Assembly: GCA_001556025.1 (NCBI GenBank)
Contig: LSIB01000012.1
Location: forward strand, 1-63,764
Direction of reading: 5' to 3'
DNA: 63,764 nucleotides
Origin: Rhizobiales bacterium CCH3-A5
Lineage (GTDB): Bacteria > Pseudomonadota > Alphaproteobacteria > Rhizobiales > Beijerinckiaceae
The position numbers and the translations under genes are program-made. Below are positions 8,484 through 16,973 of the stretch, in pieces (position 1 is the stretch's first letter; every line of letters begins with the position of its first letter). The notes below the pieces were generated by a model. It saw nothing but the letters and a program-made list of their open reading frames with translations. It made no database searches and was not told where the DNA came from.

Positions 8484-11400
8484 CTACTCCGCCGCCAGCC
8501 GTGTCGCGCGCCATTGCGCCAGCAGCGCCCGCAGCGCGCCGGGCTTCAGGGGCTTGTTCAGCAGATGCACGTCGAGCGCGATGGCGGCCTCGCGCACCTG
8601 GGGCGAGCGGTCGGCGGTGAGCAGGATCGCCGGCACGCGCATGCTCGTCCGCTCGCGCAATGTGCTGATCGCGGTCAGGCCGTTGCCATGGTCGAGATGG
8701 TAGTCGGCGATCACGACATCGGGCTCGCCCTTGCTGCGCAGCGACGCCAGCGCCTCGTCCAGCCCCGGAGCGGTGGTCACCACGCAGCCCCAGCCCGTAA
8801 GCAGCCCGCGCATCCCGTCGAGAATGGTCGGCTCGTTGTCGATGACGAGCAGGCGCAGGCCGGCGAGCTGGCCGGCGGGCGACTGACGCGGGGCCGCGCT
8901 CGTCGCCATCGCCGGCAACGGCGCTGCGCGCGGCGCGAGGATCGCGAAGCGCGTGCCGCGTCCCGGCGCTGAATCGAGCGTCAGCCTGTGGTCGAGCGCC
9001 TGCGCGATGCGCTGGACGATCGAGAGCCCGAGGCCTAAGCCCCGCGCCACCTTCGCGCCCTGGTCGAGCCGCTGGAACTCGCGAAACACCGTCTTCTGCT
9101 TGCTTGGAGGGATGCCGAGCCCGGTGTCGAGCACCTCGACCGAGACCTGCGCGCCGCGCCGCCGGCAGCCGACCAGCACCTTGCCGCTCGGGGTGTACTT
9201 GATCGCGTTCGAGATCAGGTTCTGCAGCAGCCGGCGGATCAGGCGGCGGTCGGAGCGCAAAGCGACGCTCGTGGGCAGGAAGACGAGTTTCAGTCCCTTC
9301 TCCTGCGCGCTCGGCTCGAACTCGCGCTGGAGCTGGCGCAACAATTCGTCGAGCCGGAAGGCCGTGATCTCGGGCTTGAGCGCCCCGCCGTCGAGCCGCG
9401 AGATCTCCAGCAGCGCTGTCAGGATCTCCTCGACCGCGTCGAGCGAGGCGTCGATGTTTTCGGCCAGTTCCGGCTGGCCGGTGGCGCGGTCGCGCTCGAC
9501 CAGCGAGGTGGCGTAGAGCCGCGCGGCATTGAGCGGCTGCAGGATGTCGTGGCTGGCGGCGGCGAGGAAGCGCGTCTTGGAGGCGTTGGCATCGTCGGCG
9601 GCGGCCTTGGCCCGCTGGAGTTCGGCGTTGACGCGCAGGATTTCCTCGGTGCGCTCGACGACGCGGCGCTCCAGCGTCTCGTTGGTGCGCTCCAGCTCTT
9701 CCTGCGCGGCGACTGCCTCGGTGATGTCGGTATAGGTCGTGACCAGGCCGCCGTCGGGCAGCGGGTTGGAGCGGATTTCGATGACCTTCTTCGACGGGTA
9801 GAGCTTGAGACGCACCGGCTCGCGGTCGCGCACGAAGCTCTCCAGTCGCGCCGCCATCAATTCGTCGAGCTGGCCGTCGCCATAGGCCCCGCGCGCCGCA
9901 TTGTAGCGCACCACCTCGTCGAGCCCGGTGCCGAAACGGACCAGCGAGGGCGGCAGGTCGTAAAGCTCGATGAAGGCCCGGTTCCAGGCGAGCAGGCGCA
10001 GGTCGCGGTCGAGCACGGTGATGCCCTGGCCGGCGTGATCAAGCCCGTGCTGGAGGATGTCGCGGTTGTATTGCAGGGCGGCCGAGGCGTCGTCGAGCAG
10101 CTTGAAGGCGGCCTCGGTGGAGAGGTTGCGCCGCCGCAGCAGCAGCGAGAGCACGAGCCGCGACGAGGCGGCGCCGATCGCCGAGGAGAGCAGGTGCTCG
10201 CCGAAGCGCAGCAGGTGGATGTCGGCCTCGCGGTTGACGTTGTGCGCCTCGCCGCGCCCGCTGGCGAAGCTCTCGAAGGCGCGCTGCGTCCGCTCCTGGC
10301 CGAGATAGCGCCCGATCGTCGCCTGCAGCTCGGCCTCGGTGACGCTGGAGCGCCAGAGCGAGAAGGACTGGGCCATGGTGGCGCGGTCGGATTCGACGAA
10401 GGCGTTGGCCTGCAGCCGCTCCATCGCATTGGCGGGGCGCAGCAGCGAGAAGCCGACATAGGCCAGCAGGTTGAGCCCGAGACTCCAGGCGACGCCATGG
10501 GGCAGCGGCGGCAAGGCCAGCCCGAGCAGCGCCTCGGGCTTGAGCGCGCTCATGCCGAGGGGGCCGAGCGAGACCAGGCTCGCCCACTCGCTGCCGGGAT
10601 GAACGAGGCTCGGCAGCAGCAGCGTGTAGGCCCAGGTCGCGATGCCGACGCAAAGGCCGACCGCCGCGCCCAAGGCCGTGCCGCGCCGCCAGAGCAGGCC
10701 GCCGAAGAAAGCCGGCGCGATCTGCGCGGTCGCCGCGAACGAGAGCAGGCCGATCGAGACCAGCGCCGCCTCGCCCGCCGCCCGGTAATAGGCATAGCCG
10801 AGCAGGATCACGATCAGGATCGCGATCCGCCGGATGATCACCACCTGCGAGCCGAGATCGCCGCCGCTGGCGCCATTGTCGGACTCAGGCTCGGTCACCC
10901 GGTTCGGGTCGGTCAGGCCGCGCCGGCCACGCAGCAGCAGCGGCATGACGAGATGGTTCGAGATCATGATGGCGAGTGCGACCGAAGCGACGATGACCAT
11001 CGCGGTCGCGGCCGACAATCCGCCGACGAAGACGAGCAGCGCCAGCAGGTTGGCCTGCTGCTGCAACGGCAGCAGCAGTACGGTCATGTCGCGATCGACG
11101 CCGGGGCCGGGCAGGAAAAGTTCGCCCGCCATCGCCAGGGGCAGCACGAACAGGTTGATCAGGATCAGATAGAGCGGGAACATCCAGGCCGCGCGGCGCA
11201 CGTCGCGCGGGTCGCGGTTCTCGACGATCGCCATGTGGAACTGGCGCGCCAGCAGAAGCGAGGCGCAGGCCGAGAGCAGCGTCAGCGTCAGGAAGGTCGG
11301 CCAGTTCGAGGTGCGTTCCCAGATCGGTGGCGCGCCGCCGGGCGGGTTGGCCGCCTTGGCCAGCAGATCGCCAAAACCATCGAACAGGCCGTAGACGACG

Positions 11401-12047
11401 AAGACGCCGAGCACGAGGAAGGCGACAAGCTTGATCAGCGATTCGACCGCGATCGCCAGCACGAGCCCGTCCTGATGCTCGGTCGCGTCAATATGGCGGG
11501 TGCCGAAGGCGCAGGCGAAGCCCGCCAGCACCATCGCGACGAGGAAGGCGAGGTCGCTGAGCACCGGCACGTCCGGCGTCAGCGCCTGTCCGCCGGTCGC
11601 GATCAGGAAGACTGAGAGGGAGTTCGCGACCGCTTTCAGTTGCAGCGCGATGTAGGGCAGGGCGCCGATGACCGCGACGAGGCAGACCAGCGCCGCGACG
11701 CGCTCGCTCTTGCCATAACGCGCGCCGACGAAATCGGCGATCGAGGTGATGTTCTGCGATTTGGCGATGGTGACGATGCGGGCGACGAAGCGGTGCCCGA
11801 AGCCGATCACCAGGATCGGCCCGACATAGATGCCGAGAAAGTCGAACCCGGCGCGGCTCGCGAAGCCGACCGAGCCGTAAAAGGTCCAGGAGGTGCAGTA
11901 GACCCCAAGCGCCAGCGCGTAGATCGTCGTGCGGGCCCGGCCCGCCATCATCATGCGGCGGCCCGAGGTGTCTGCCATATGCGCGACCGCGAACAGCCCG
12001 CATAGATAGGCCAGCGCCACCAGAATGACCGACCAGGCTGGGATCAT
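8484..12047 (-). CDS. Hybrid sensor histidine kinase with sodium/solute symporter-like sensor, PAS and receiver domains
   Basis: Very large membrane kinase of 1187 residues. Residues 1-540 hold about 13 membrane segments of the SSS (sodium:solute symporter) fold, for example YCTSWTFYGSVGFASRAG near 50-66. A PAS-like domain spans about 665-785 (GITVLDRDLRLLAWNRAF) and leads into a coiled coil at 783-825. The HisKA box is AAASHDILQPLNAARLYA with phospho-acceptor His833, the ATPase N-box is NLISNAIKYTP near 943-953, and G boxes are DTGLGIP and GLGLGLSI. The C-terminal receiver has acceptor Asp1115 (IADYHLD) and Lys1165. This matches the NahK/ErcS-type family. Membrane-coupled sensing of a transported solute is likely. 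No separate response regulator gene is adjacent. Confidence 0.93.
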   Translation of the reverse strand: MIPAWSVILVALAYLCGLFAVAHMADTSGRRMMMAGRARTTIYALALGVYCTSWTFYGSVGFASRAGFDFLGIYVGPILVIGFGHRFVARIVTIAKSQNITSIADFVGARYGKSERVAALVCLVAVIGALPYIALQLKAVANSLSVFLIATGGQALTPDVPVLSDLAFLVAMVLAGFACAFGTRHIDATEHQDGLVLAIAVESLIKLVAFLVLGVFVVYGLFDGFGDLLAKAANPPGGAPPIWERTSNWPTFLTLTLLSACASLLLARQFHMAIVENRDPRDVRRAAWMFPLYLILINLFVLPLAMAGELFLPGPGVDRDMTVLLLPLQQQANLLALLVFVGGLSAATAMVIVASVALAIMISNHLVMPLLLRGRRGLTDPNRVTEPESDNGASGGDLGSQVVIIRRIAILIVILLGYAYYRAAGEAALVSIGLLSFAATAQIAPAFFGGLLWRRGTALGAAVGLCVGIATWAYTLLLPSLVHPGSEWASLVSLGPLGMSALKPEALLGLALPPLPHGVAWSLGLNLLAYVGFSLLRPANAMERLQANAFVESDRATMAQSFSLWRSSVTEAELQATIGRYLGQERTQRAFESFASGRGEAHNVNREADIHLLRFGEHLLSSAIGAASSRLVLSLLLRRRNLSTEAAFKLLDDASAALQYNRDILQHGLDHAGQGITVLDRDLRLLAWNRAFIELYDLPPSLVRFGTGLDEVVRYNAARGAYGDGQLDELMAARLESFVRDREPVRLKLYPSKKVIEIRSNPLPDGGLVTTYTDITEAVAAQEELERTNETLERRVVERTEEILRVNAELQRAKAAADDANASKTRFLAAASHDILQPLNAARLYATSLVERDRATGQPELAENIDASLDAVEEILTALLEISRLDGGALKPEITAFRLDELLRQLQREFEPSAQEKGLKLVFLPTSVALRSDRRLIRRLLQNLISNAIKYTPSGKVLVGCRRRGAQVSVEVLDTGLGIPPSKQKTVFREFQRLDQGAKVARGLGLGLSIVQRIAQALDHRLTLDSAPGRGTRFAILAPRAAPLPAMATSAAPRQSPAGQLAGLRLLVIDNEPTILDGMRGLLTGWGCVVTTAPGLDEALASLRSKGEPDVVIADYHLDHGNGLTAISTLRERTSMRVPAILLTADRSPQVREAAIALDVHLLNKPLKPGALRALLAQWRATRLAAE

Positions 12048-12267
12048 CGTGCCTCCACCGCCGCGAGCCCGGCATGGTGCGATCGTAGCCGGCTGGCCAT
12101 GCCCTCGCCATAGCCCATTGGGCGTGAAAAGCGGCAGGACATCCGCGCGATAGACCGTTCGGCCGGCCCCTTGGCGGTTTCAAGCCGTCGCCATCTCGGC
12201 TAGCGTTTGCGGGTCAAACGGTGCGGCGCGCGGCCCGCCGGCGTTTCGGGACTGGAGAGGGGCAGCC

Positions 12268-12690
12268 ATGCTGAAGGAATTCAAGGAATTCGCGCTGAAG
12301 GGCAACGTCATCGACCTGGCCATCGGCGTGGTCATCGGCGCGGCCTTCGGCAAGATCGTCGATTCGCTCGTCGGCGACATCATCATGCCGATCATCGGCG
12401 CCATCCTGGGCGGCCTCGATTTCTCGAACTTCTTCATCCGCCTGAGCAGCGCCGTGACGGCGCCGGCGCTCGTCGACGCCAAGAAGCAGGGAGCGGTGCT
12501 GGCCTACGGATCCTTCCTGACCGTCGCGGTGAACTTCATCATCATCGCCGCCGTGCTGTTCATGGTCGTCAAGGCGATCAACACGTTCAAGCGCAAGGAA
12601 GCCGCCGCCGCGCCGCCGCCGGCCGCGCCCGCCGAGGATGTGGTGCTGCTTGGTGAAATTCGCGACCTGCTGAAACAAAAGACGGTCTGA
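12268..12690 (+). CDS. mscL: Large-conductance mechanosensitive channel
   Basis: Inner-membrane channel that opens under high membrane tension and releases solutes on osmotic downshock. At 140 residues it has the family length. Visible are the N-terminal amphipathic helix [18 protein letters not shown], first membrane helix [26 protein letters not shown], periplasmic loop, second membrane helix [19 protein letters not shown], then an Ala/Pro-rich linker and the C-terminal bundle helix [11 protein letters not shown]. It stands alone, divergent from the sensor kinase gene. A GGAGAGG ribosome site precedes ATG 12268. Confidence 0.97.
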   Translation: MLKEFKEFALKGNVIDLAIGVVIGAAFGKIVDSLVGDIIMPIIGAILGGLDFSNFFIRLSSAVTAPALVDAKKQGAVLAYGSFLTVAVNFIIIAAVLFMVVKAINTFKRKEAAAAPPPAAPAEDVVLLGEIRDLLKQKTV

Positions 12691-12697
12691 ACCCACA

Positions 12698-12731
12698 GAT
12701 CGCTCGCGCTGATTCATCACCGCGAGCGATC
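12698..12731 (+). terminator. Inverted repeat after mscL, possible terminator
   Basis: Perfect 11 bp arms (GATCGCTCGCG at 12698-12708 and its complement at 12721-12731) around a 12-base loop, 8 bases after the mscL stop. No run of T follows, so an intrinsic terminator is uncertain; transcript 3' end protection is an alternative. Confidence 0.4.
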
Positions 12732-12808
12732 GTCCCGATCTCGCGATTTCATGCCTGCCGCCGCTTCGATCGGCTACAGCATGGCATGCGTTTCGCGAGG
12801 ACGACCCG

Positions 12809-13999
12809 ATGACCATGACGACCCTGCCCGGTGCGAACCTGATCGCCGAACTGCGCCCCGAGGCCCGCAATGCGCCCGAGAGCGGCATCGTCGAGGTCGT
12901 CAACCATGGCCGGCTCAAGCCCGGCCTGATCCCGCTCTGGGTCGGCGAGGGCGACTTGGCCACGCCCGATTTCATTATCCGCGCCGCCAACAGGTCGCTG
13001 GCCGACGGCGAGACCTTCTACACCTGGCAGCGCGGCATCCCCGAATTGCGCGAGGCGCTGGCGCGCTACCACACGACGCTCTACGGCCAGCCGCTCTCGT
13101 CCGACCGCTTCTTCGTCACCGGCTCGGGCATGCAGTCGGTCCAGATCGCGGTCCGGCTGATCGCGGGGCCGGGCGACGAACTCGTCATCCCGACGCCGGC
13201 CTGGCCGAATTTTGCCGCCGCGATCGGCGTGGCGGGCGCAAAGGCCGTTTGCGTGCCGATGGACCTGGCGCAGGGACGCTTCTCGCTCGATCTCGAAAAG
13301 CTCGAAGCCGCCATCACGCCCAAGACCCGCGCGATCGTCATCAATTCGCCGGCGAATCCTACGGGCTGGACAGCCACCCGGGCCGAACTGACCGCGCTTT
13401 TGGCGCTCGCCCGCAAGCACGGCATCTGGATCGTCGCCGACGAAATCTATGGCCGCTTCGTCTATGACGGGCAGCAGCGCGCCGCATCCTTCCACGACGT
13501 CATGGAAGCGGAGGACCGCATCCTCTTCGTCCAGACCTTCTCGAAGAACTGGGCCATGACCGGTTGGCGCATCGGCTGGATCGAGGCTCCGGCCGCCTTT
13601 GGCCAGATCATCGAAAACCTGATCCAGTACTCGACATCGGGCTCGCCGGTCTTCGTCCAGCGCGCGGCAATCGCCGCGCTGGAGGAGGGCGAGCCCTTCG
13701 TCGCCGACCAGATCGCGCGCGCCACGGAAGGCCGCCGGATCATTGCCGAAGGGCTCAAAGCCACCAATCGCGTGTCGCTGGCCGCGCCGGACGGGGCGTT
13801 CTACCAGTTCTTCACCGTCGATGGCCGGCAGGATTCGCGCGCGCTCGCCATCGAACTGGTGGACAGCGCCAATGTCGGCCTCGCGCCCGGCACGGCCTTC
13901 GGCCCCGGCGGCGAGACGGGCCTGCGCCTGTGCTTCGCGCGAAAAGCGTCCGACCTCGTCGAGGTGGTGGCGCGCATCCAGCGGGCGCTCTCGGCCTGA
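12809..13999 (+). CDS. Pyridoxal-phosphate aminotransferase, class I/II (aspartate aminotransferase-like)
   Basis: Fold-type I aminotransferase of 396 residues. Landmarks are NSPANPTGW (179-187), DEIY (211-214), the PLP Schiff-base Lys246 in TFSKNWAMTGWRIG, and the C-terminal GLRLCFAR, whose first Arg binds the substrate alpha-carboxylate. It transfers amino groups between amino acids and 2-oxo acids in the cytoplasm; the closest general match is the aspartate aminotransferase-like group, and the amino acid cannot be fixed from sequence. ATG 12809 follows an AGGA site. It is followed 119 bp later by the AbrB-family membrane gene on the same strand. Confidence 0.9.
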   Translation: MTMTTLPGANLIAELRPEARNAPESGIVEVVNHGRLKPGLIPLWVGEGDLATPDFIIRAANRSLADGETFYTWQRGIPELREALARYHTTLYGQPLSSDRFFVTGSGMQSVQIAVRLIAGPGDELVIPTPAWPNFAAAIGVAGAKAVCVPMDLAQGRFSLDLEKLEAAITPKTRAIVINSPANPTGWTATRAELTALLALARKHGIWIVADEIYGRFVYDGQQRAASFHDVMEAEDRILFVQTFSKNWAMTGWRIGWIEAPAAFGQIIENLIQYSTSGSPVFVQRAAIAALEEGEPFVADQIARATEGRRIIAEGLKATNRVSLAAPDGAFYQFFTVDGRQDSRALAIELVDSANVGLAPGTAFGPGGETGLRLCFARKASDLVEVVARIQRALSA

Positions 14000-14118
14000 G
14001 CCGCTCGCAGCGTCCCGGAAGCGGGGCTGACCTGCGCGCGGACCGTTTGCGCAAGCCGGCGCAGGCGGGCATTGAACAGGGCGGCGCGGGCTTGTCCGCG
14101 AGGACGACCCTGCGAGCG

Positions 14119-15183
14119 ATGAACCCGGCGCGATACCCTTCGAGGCGGCTGACGATCTGGACCGGAGAGGCGGCCGTGATCGCCATCGCCGCCATCGGCG
14201 GCGCGTTGTTCGCCCTGCTCGGCGTTCCCGCCGCCTGGCTCTCGGGCGCGATGCTGCTCGTCGCGGTCATCGGCGTGCTGCGGCCGCTGCCCGTCCTGCG
14301 AAAGCCCTGGTTCGATGCGACCATGCTCGTCTCCGGCGTGCTGATCGGCTCGGCCGCGACGCCCGAAGCGCTGGCAGCGGCGTCGCGCTATCCCGGTTCG
14401 ATCGCGATCATGTTCGTCGGGCTCGCCGCGATCATGCTCGCGACCGGGGCCTATCTCCACTATGTCGCGCGCTGGTCCTGGATAGACTCGCTGCTGGCGG
14501 CCGCACCCGGCGCGCTTTCGGCCGTCATCGCCGTCGCGCAGGACAAGGGCGCCGATATCGGCAAGATCGCCGTCGTCCAGTTGTTCCGCATTCTGGTGCT
14601 GGTCGCCCTGCTGCCAAGCGTCATGCAGGCGAGCGCGGCGGGGGGCTTAAGCCTGCCGCCGCCGGCCCATATCGTCGATCTCGGCGGGCTCGTCCTGCTG
14701 ATGACGTCTGGGCTCGTCTGCGGTCTCGTCTTCGAGCGGCTGGGCGTCACCGCCCCGCTGATCCTCGGCGCGACTCTCGCCAGCGCCGTGCTGCATGGCG
14801 GCGGCTGGGTCGAGGGGGTGCTGCCTCCAGGCATCCAGACGGTGGCGCTGGTCATGCTCGGTGCGGTGATGGGTGGGCGCGTCTCCAATGTGAAGCGCAG
14901 CGAGCTGATGATGCTGTTCCCGCTCGCGATCGGCGGCTTCTTCGTCTCGATGGCGGTGGCGCTCGCCTTCGCCTGGCCGGCCGCGCTGGTCGCCGGCGTG
15001 CCCTACGCCTCGGCGATGGCGGCGTTTGCGCCGGGCGGGCTGGAAGCGATGGCGATGCTCGCCTTCTCAATGGGGCTCGACCCGCTTTACGTGGGCGCGC
15101 ACCATCTGGCACGCTTCTTTGCACTGGGGCTGGCGATGCCGTTCATTGTTGCGCGGCTGAAGGCCGAGCCGCCGAAGGGGTGA
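14119..15183 (+). CDS. AbrB family membrane protein (DUF/ammonia monooxygenase-like)
   Basis: Integral membrane protein of 354 residues with about 10 membrane segments. It shows the duplicated PF05145 pattern: GVPAAWLSGAMLL in the first half and GVTAPLILGATLASAVLHGG in the second, plus AAFAPGGLEAMAMLAFSMGLDPLYVGAHH near the C-terminus. Despite the AbrB name it is not a DNA-binding AbrB protein; members are proposed transport or regulatory membrane proteins. I start it at ATG 14119, since the longer open frame upstream overlaps the aminotransferase gene out of frame. Confidence 0.85.
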   Translation: MNPARYPSRRLTIWTGEAAVIAIAAIGGALFALLGVPAAWLSGAMLLVAVIGVLRPLPVLRKPWFDATMLVSGVLIGSAATPEALAAASRYPGSIAIMFVGLAAIMLATGAYLHYVARWSWIDSLLAAAPGALSAVIAVAQDKGADIGKIAVVQLFRILVLVALLPSVMQASAAGGLSLPPPAHIVDLGGLVLLMTSGLVCGLVFERLGVTAPLILGATLASAVLHGGGWVEGVLPPGIQTVALVMLGAVMGGRVSNVKRSELMMLFPLAIGGFFVSMAVALAFAWPAALVAGVPYASAMAAFAPGGLEAMAMLAFSMGLDPLYVGAHHLARFFALGLAMPFIVARLKAEPPKG

Positions 15184-15218
15184 GCTTTGCTTTCCCGCTT
15201 CCGATTCAACTTCTCTCC

Positions 15219-15256
15219 GTCATCCCGGAGCTCCGCTTCGCTGCGTCCGGGATGAC
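15219..15256. repeat. Palindromic intergenic repeat (GTCATCCCGGA type)
   Basis: Perfect 11 bp inverted arms (15219-15229 and 15246-15256) around a 16-base centre, between convergent genes. The same arm sequence occurs in the element at 52651-52763. Confidence 0.75.
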
Positions 15257-15289
15257 TGGCGGAGGGGGGTGTTGGGGTGGTGGCGAACC

Positions 15290-16879
15290 TCAATCCAGCC
15301 CGATCGTCGTCAGATCCTGGAACCAGTGCTGCGCCAGCACGAACTTCTTGATCTTCGGCGAGAGCGCATGCGGGTTGGTGTCGTGGACGACCCAGCCCAG
15401 CACGGCGTCGTCGACGATCAGGCTGTGCGCCTTCGCGAGCAACTCGTCCTGCTTGGCGATGTCGAAGCTCTTCGTCGCCTCGTCGAGCAGGGCGTCCACC
15501 GCCGGGCTCGACCACGTTCCCCAGTTCACCCCCACGGGGGCGACTTGGTTGGAGTGGAAGAAGCGGATGATCGCATAGAGCGGGTCCGAGGTAACATAGG
15601 CGATGTTGTTCGACGAAACGTCGGCGTTCATCTCGTCCTTCGCGCCCTTGCGCCAGCGCGTATAAAGCACCTCGAGCTCGACGACCTTGAATTCGATTTC
15701 GATGCCGACATCCTTGAGGTTCTGCTGAATGAACTCGTTCATCGGAAGCGACTGCATCTGGCCCGAGCCACCCTGCGCGATGACGAAGGTGGTCTTGAGC
15801 GGCTTGGCCTTCGAGTAGCCGGCCTCGGCGAGCAGCTTCTTCGCCGCCTCGGGATCGTATTTGATCTGGAACGAGGGCTTGCCGAACCAGGGACTGGTCG
15901 GGTCGACCTGGCCGATGGCGGGTCGCGCCAGCCCGTTGAGCAGGGCGACGATGCCCTCGCGGTCGATCGCGAGATTCAGCGCCTTGCGCAGGCGGACATC
16001 GGCCCAGGGCGAGCCCGGCGCCACGCTGAGATGATAGTTCCAGACATGGGGCGTGACGTTCTCGACGATCGACATCTTCGCCGCCTTGAGCTGCGGCACG
16101 GTGTCGGGGGCCGGCGTCTCGATCATGTCGACCTGGCCGGTGATCAGCGCGTTGGTGCGCGCCAGCACTTCCGGCATCGGCAGCAGGATCAGCCGGTCGA
16201 CCTTTGGCAGCCGCCGCTTGTCCCAGTAATCGGCGTTCTTCACCAGTTCGGCGCGCTCGCGGGGCACGAGCTTGTCGAGCCTGAACGGCCCGGTGCCGGA
16301 CGGCGTCATCGCGAACTTGTCCCAGTCCTTGCCGACCTTCTCGTATTGCGCCGGCGAGGACACCAGGAACCAGAGCATCTGGTAGGGGAAGAACGAATCG
16401 ACCGCCTTGGTGGTGATCTCGACTGTCTTGGGGTCCACGACGCGATAGCTCGCGACGGATGGCAGGCGCGGCCTGACCTGAGCCGCCTGGCGGCGGTCGA
16501 AATGGGGGGCCTTGTCGTCCAGAACCTTGTCGAGGTTCCAGACCACGGCAGCCGCATCCAGCGCCGAGCCGTCATGGAATTTCACGCCGTCGCGCAGCGT
16601 GAAGAGCCATTTCTTCGGGTCGGCCGGATCGACCTTCCAGCTTGTCGCGAGTCCCGGAACCAGCTTGCCCGGCCGGTCGGCGACATCCATCTCCCAGGCG
16701 ACCAGCGGGTCGTAGATGGTGTAGCCAGTGAACTTGTAGGCGCCGGCGCCGCGGTCGGGCTGGCCCGAGGTCAGCGGAATGTCGGCGAGCGAGATGGCGT
16801 AGCGCACCACGCTTTCGGCCTTTGCGATGCTGGCGAGCGAAAGGGCAAGCGCGGCCGACAGTGCCAAACGTTTCAACAT
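15290..16879 (-). CDS. ABC transporter substrate-binding protein, family 5, orphan
   Basis: Periplasmic binding protein of the DppA/OppA family, 529 residues with a clear signal peptide (MLKRLALSAALALSLASIAKA then ESVV). Family blocks include WLFTLRDGVKFHDG near residue 93 and SGTGPFRLDKLVPRER near 190. No permease or ATPase gene adjoins it. It resembles the product at 1039-2673 along its length, so the two are paralogs; they could share a distant permease set. A 9 bp inverted repeat encloses its ribosome binding site (see 16879-16910). Confidence 0.9.
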   Translation of the reverse strand: MLKRLALSAALALSLASIAKAESVVRYAISLADIPLTSGQPDRGAGAYKFTGYTIYDPLVAWEMDVADRPGKLVPGLATSWKVDPADPKKWLFTLRDGVKFHDGSALDAAAVVWNLDKVLDDKAPHFDRRQAAQVRPRLPSVASYRVVDPKTVEITTKAVDSFFPYQMLWFLVSSPAQYEKVGKDWDKFAMTPSGTGPFRLDKLVPRERAELVKNADYWDKRRLPKVDRLILLPMPEVLARTNALITGQVDMIETPAPDTVPQLKAAKMSIVENVTPHVWNYHLSVAPGSPWADVRLRKALNLAIDREGIVALLNGLARPAIGQVDPTSPWFGKPSFQIKYDPEAAKKLLAEAGYSKAKPLKTTFVIAQGGSGQMQSLPMNEFIQQNLKDVGIEIEFKVVELEVLYTRWRKGAKDEMNADVSSNNIAYVTSDPLYAIIRFFHSNQVAPVGVNWGTWSSPAVDALLDEATKSFDIAKQDELLAKAHSLIVDDAVLGWVVHDTNPHALSPKIKKFVLAQHWFQDLTTIGLD

Positions 16880-16910
16880 GCATGCAGCTCCTGGAGGAAA
16901 TCTGCATGCA
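16879..16910 (-). promoter_or_regulatory. Hairpin enclosing the ribosome binding site of the binding-protein gene
   Basis: TGCATGCAG at 16879-16887 and its exact complement at 16902-16910 flank a 14-base loop that contains the AGGAG site read on the minus strand. The stem reaches the ATG (16877-16879). In mRNA this could modulate initiation; it could also be a DNA operator palindrome. Confidence 0.4.
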
Positions 16911-16973
16911 CTTCAGCAAGCCGCGTGCCATGGGCCGATGCCCGCGATCACCAAGCCGTGAGGTTGCGGCTCT

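Noticed and set aside
9549..11615. A 688-codon open frame on the + strand
   Set aside because: It is antisense to the sensor kinase gene. High G+C third positions keep the opposite strand open; the translation is Arg/Gly/Gln-rich without any family pattern.
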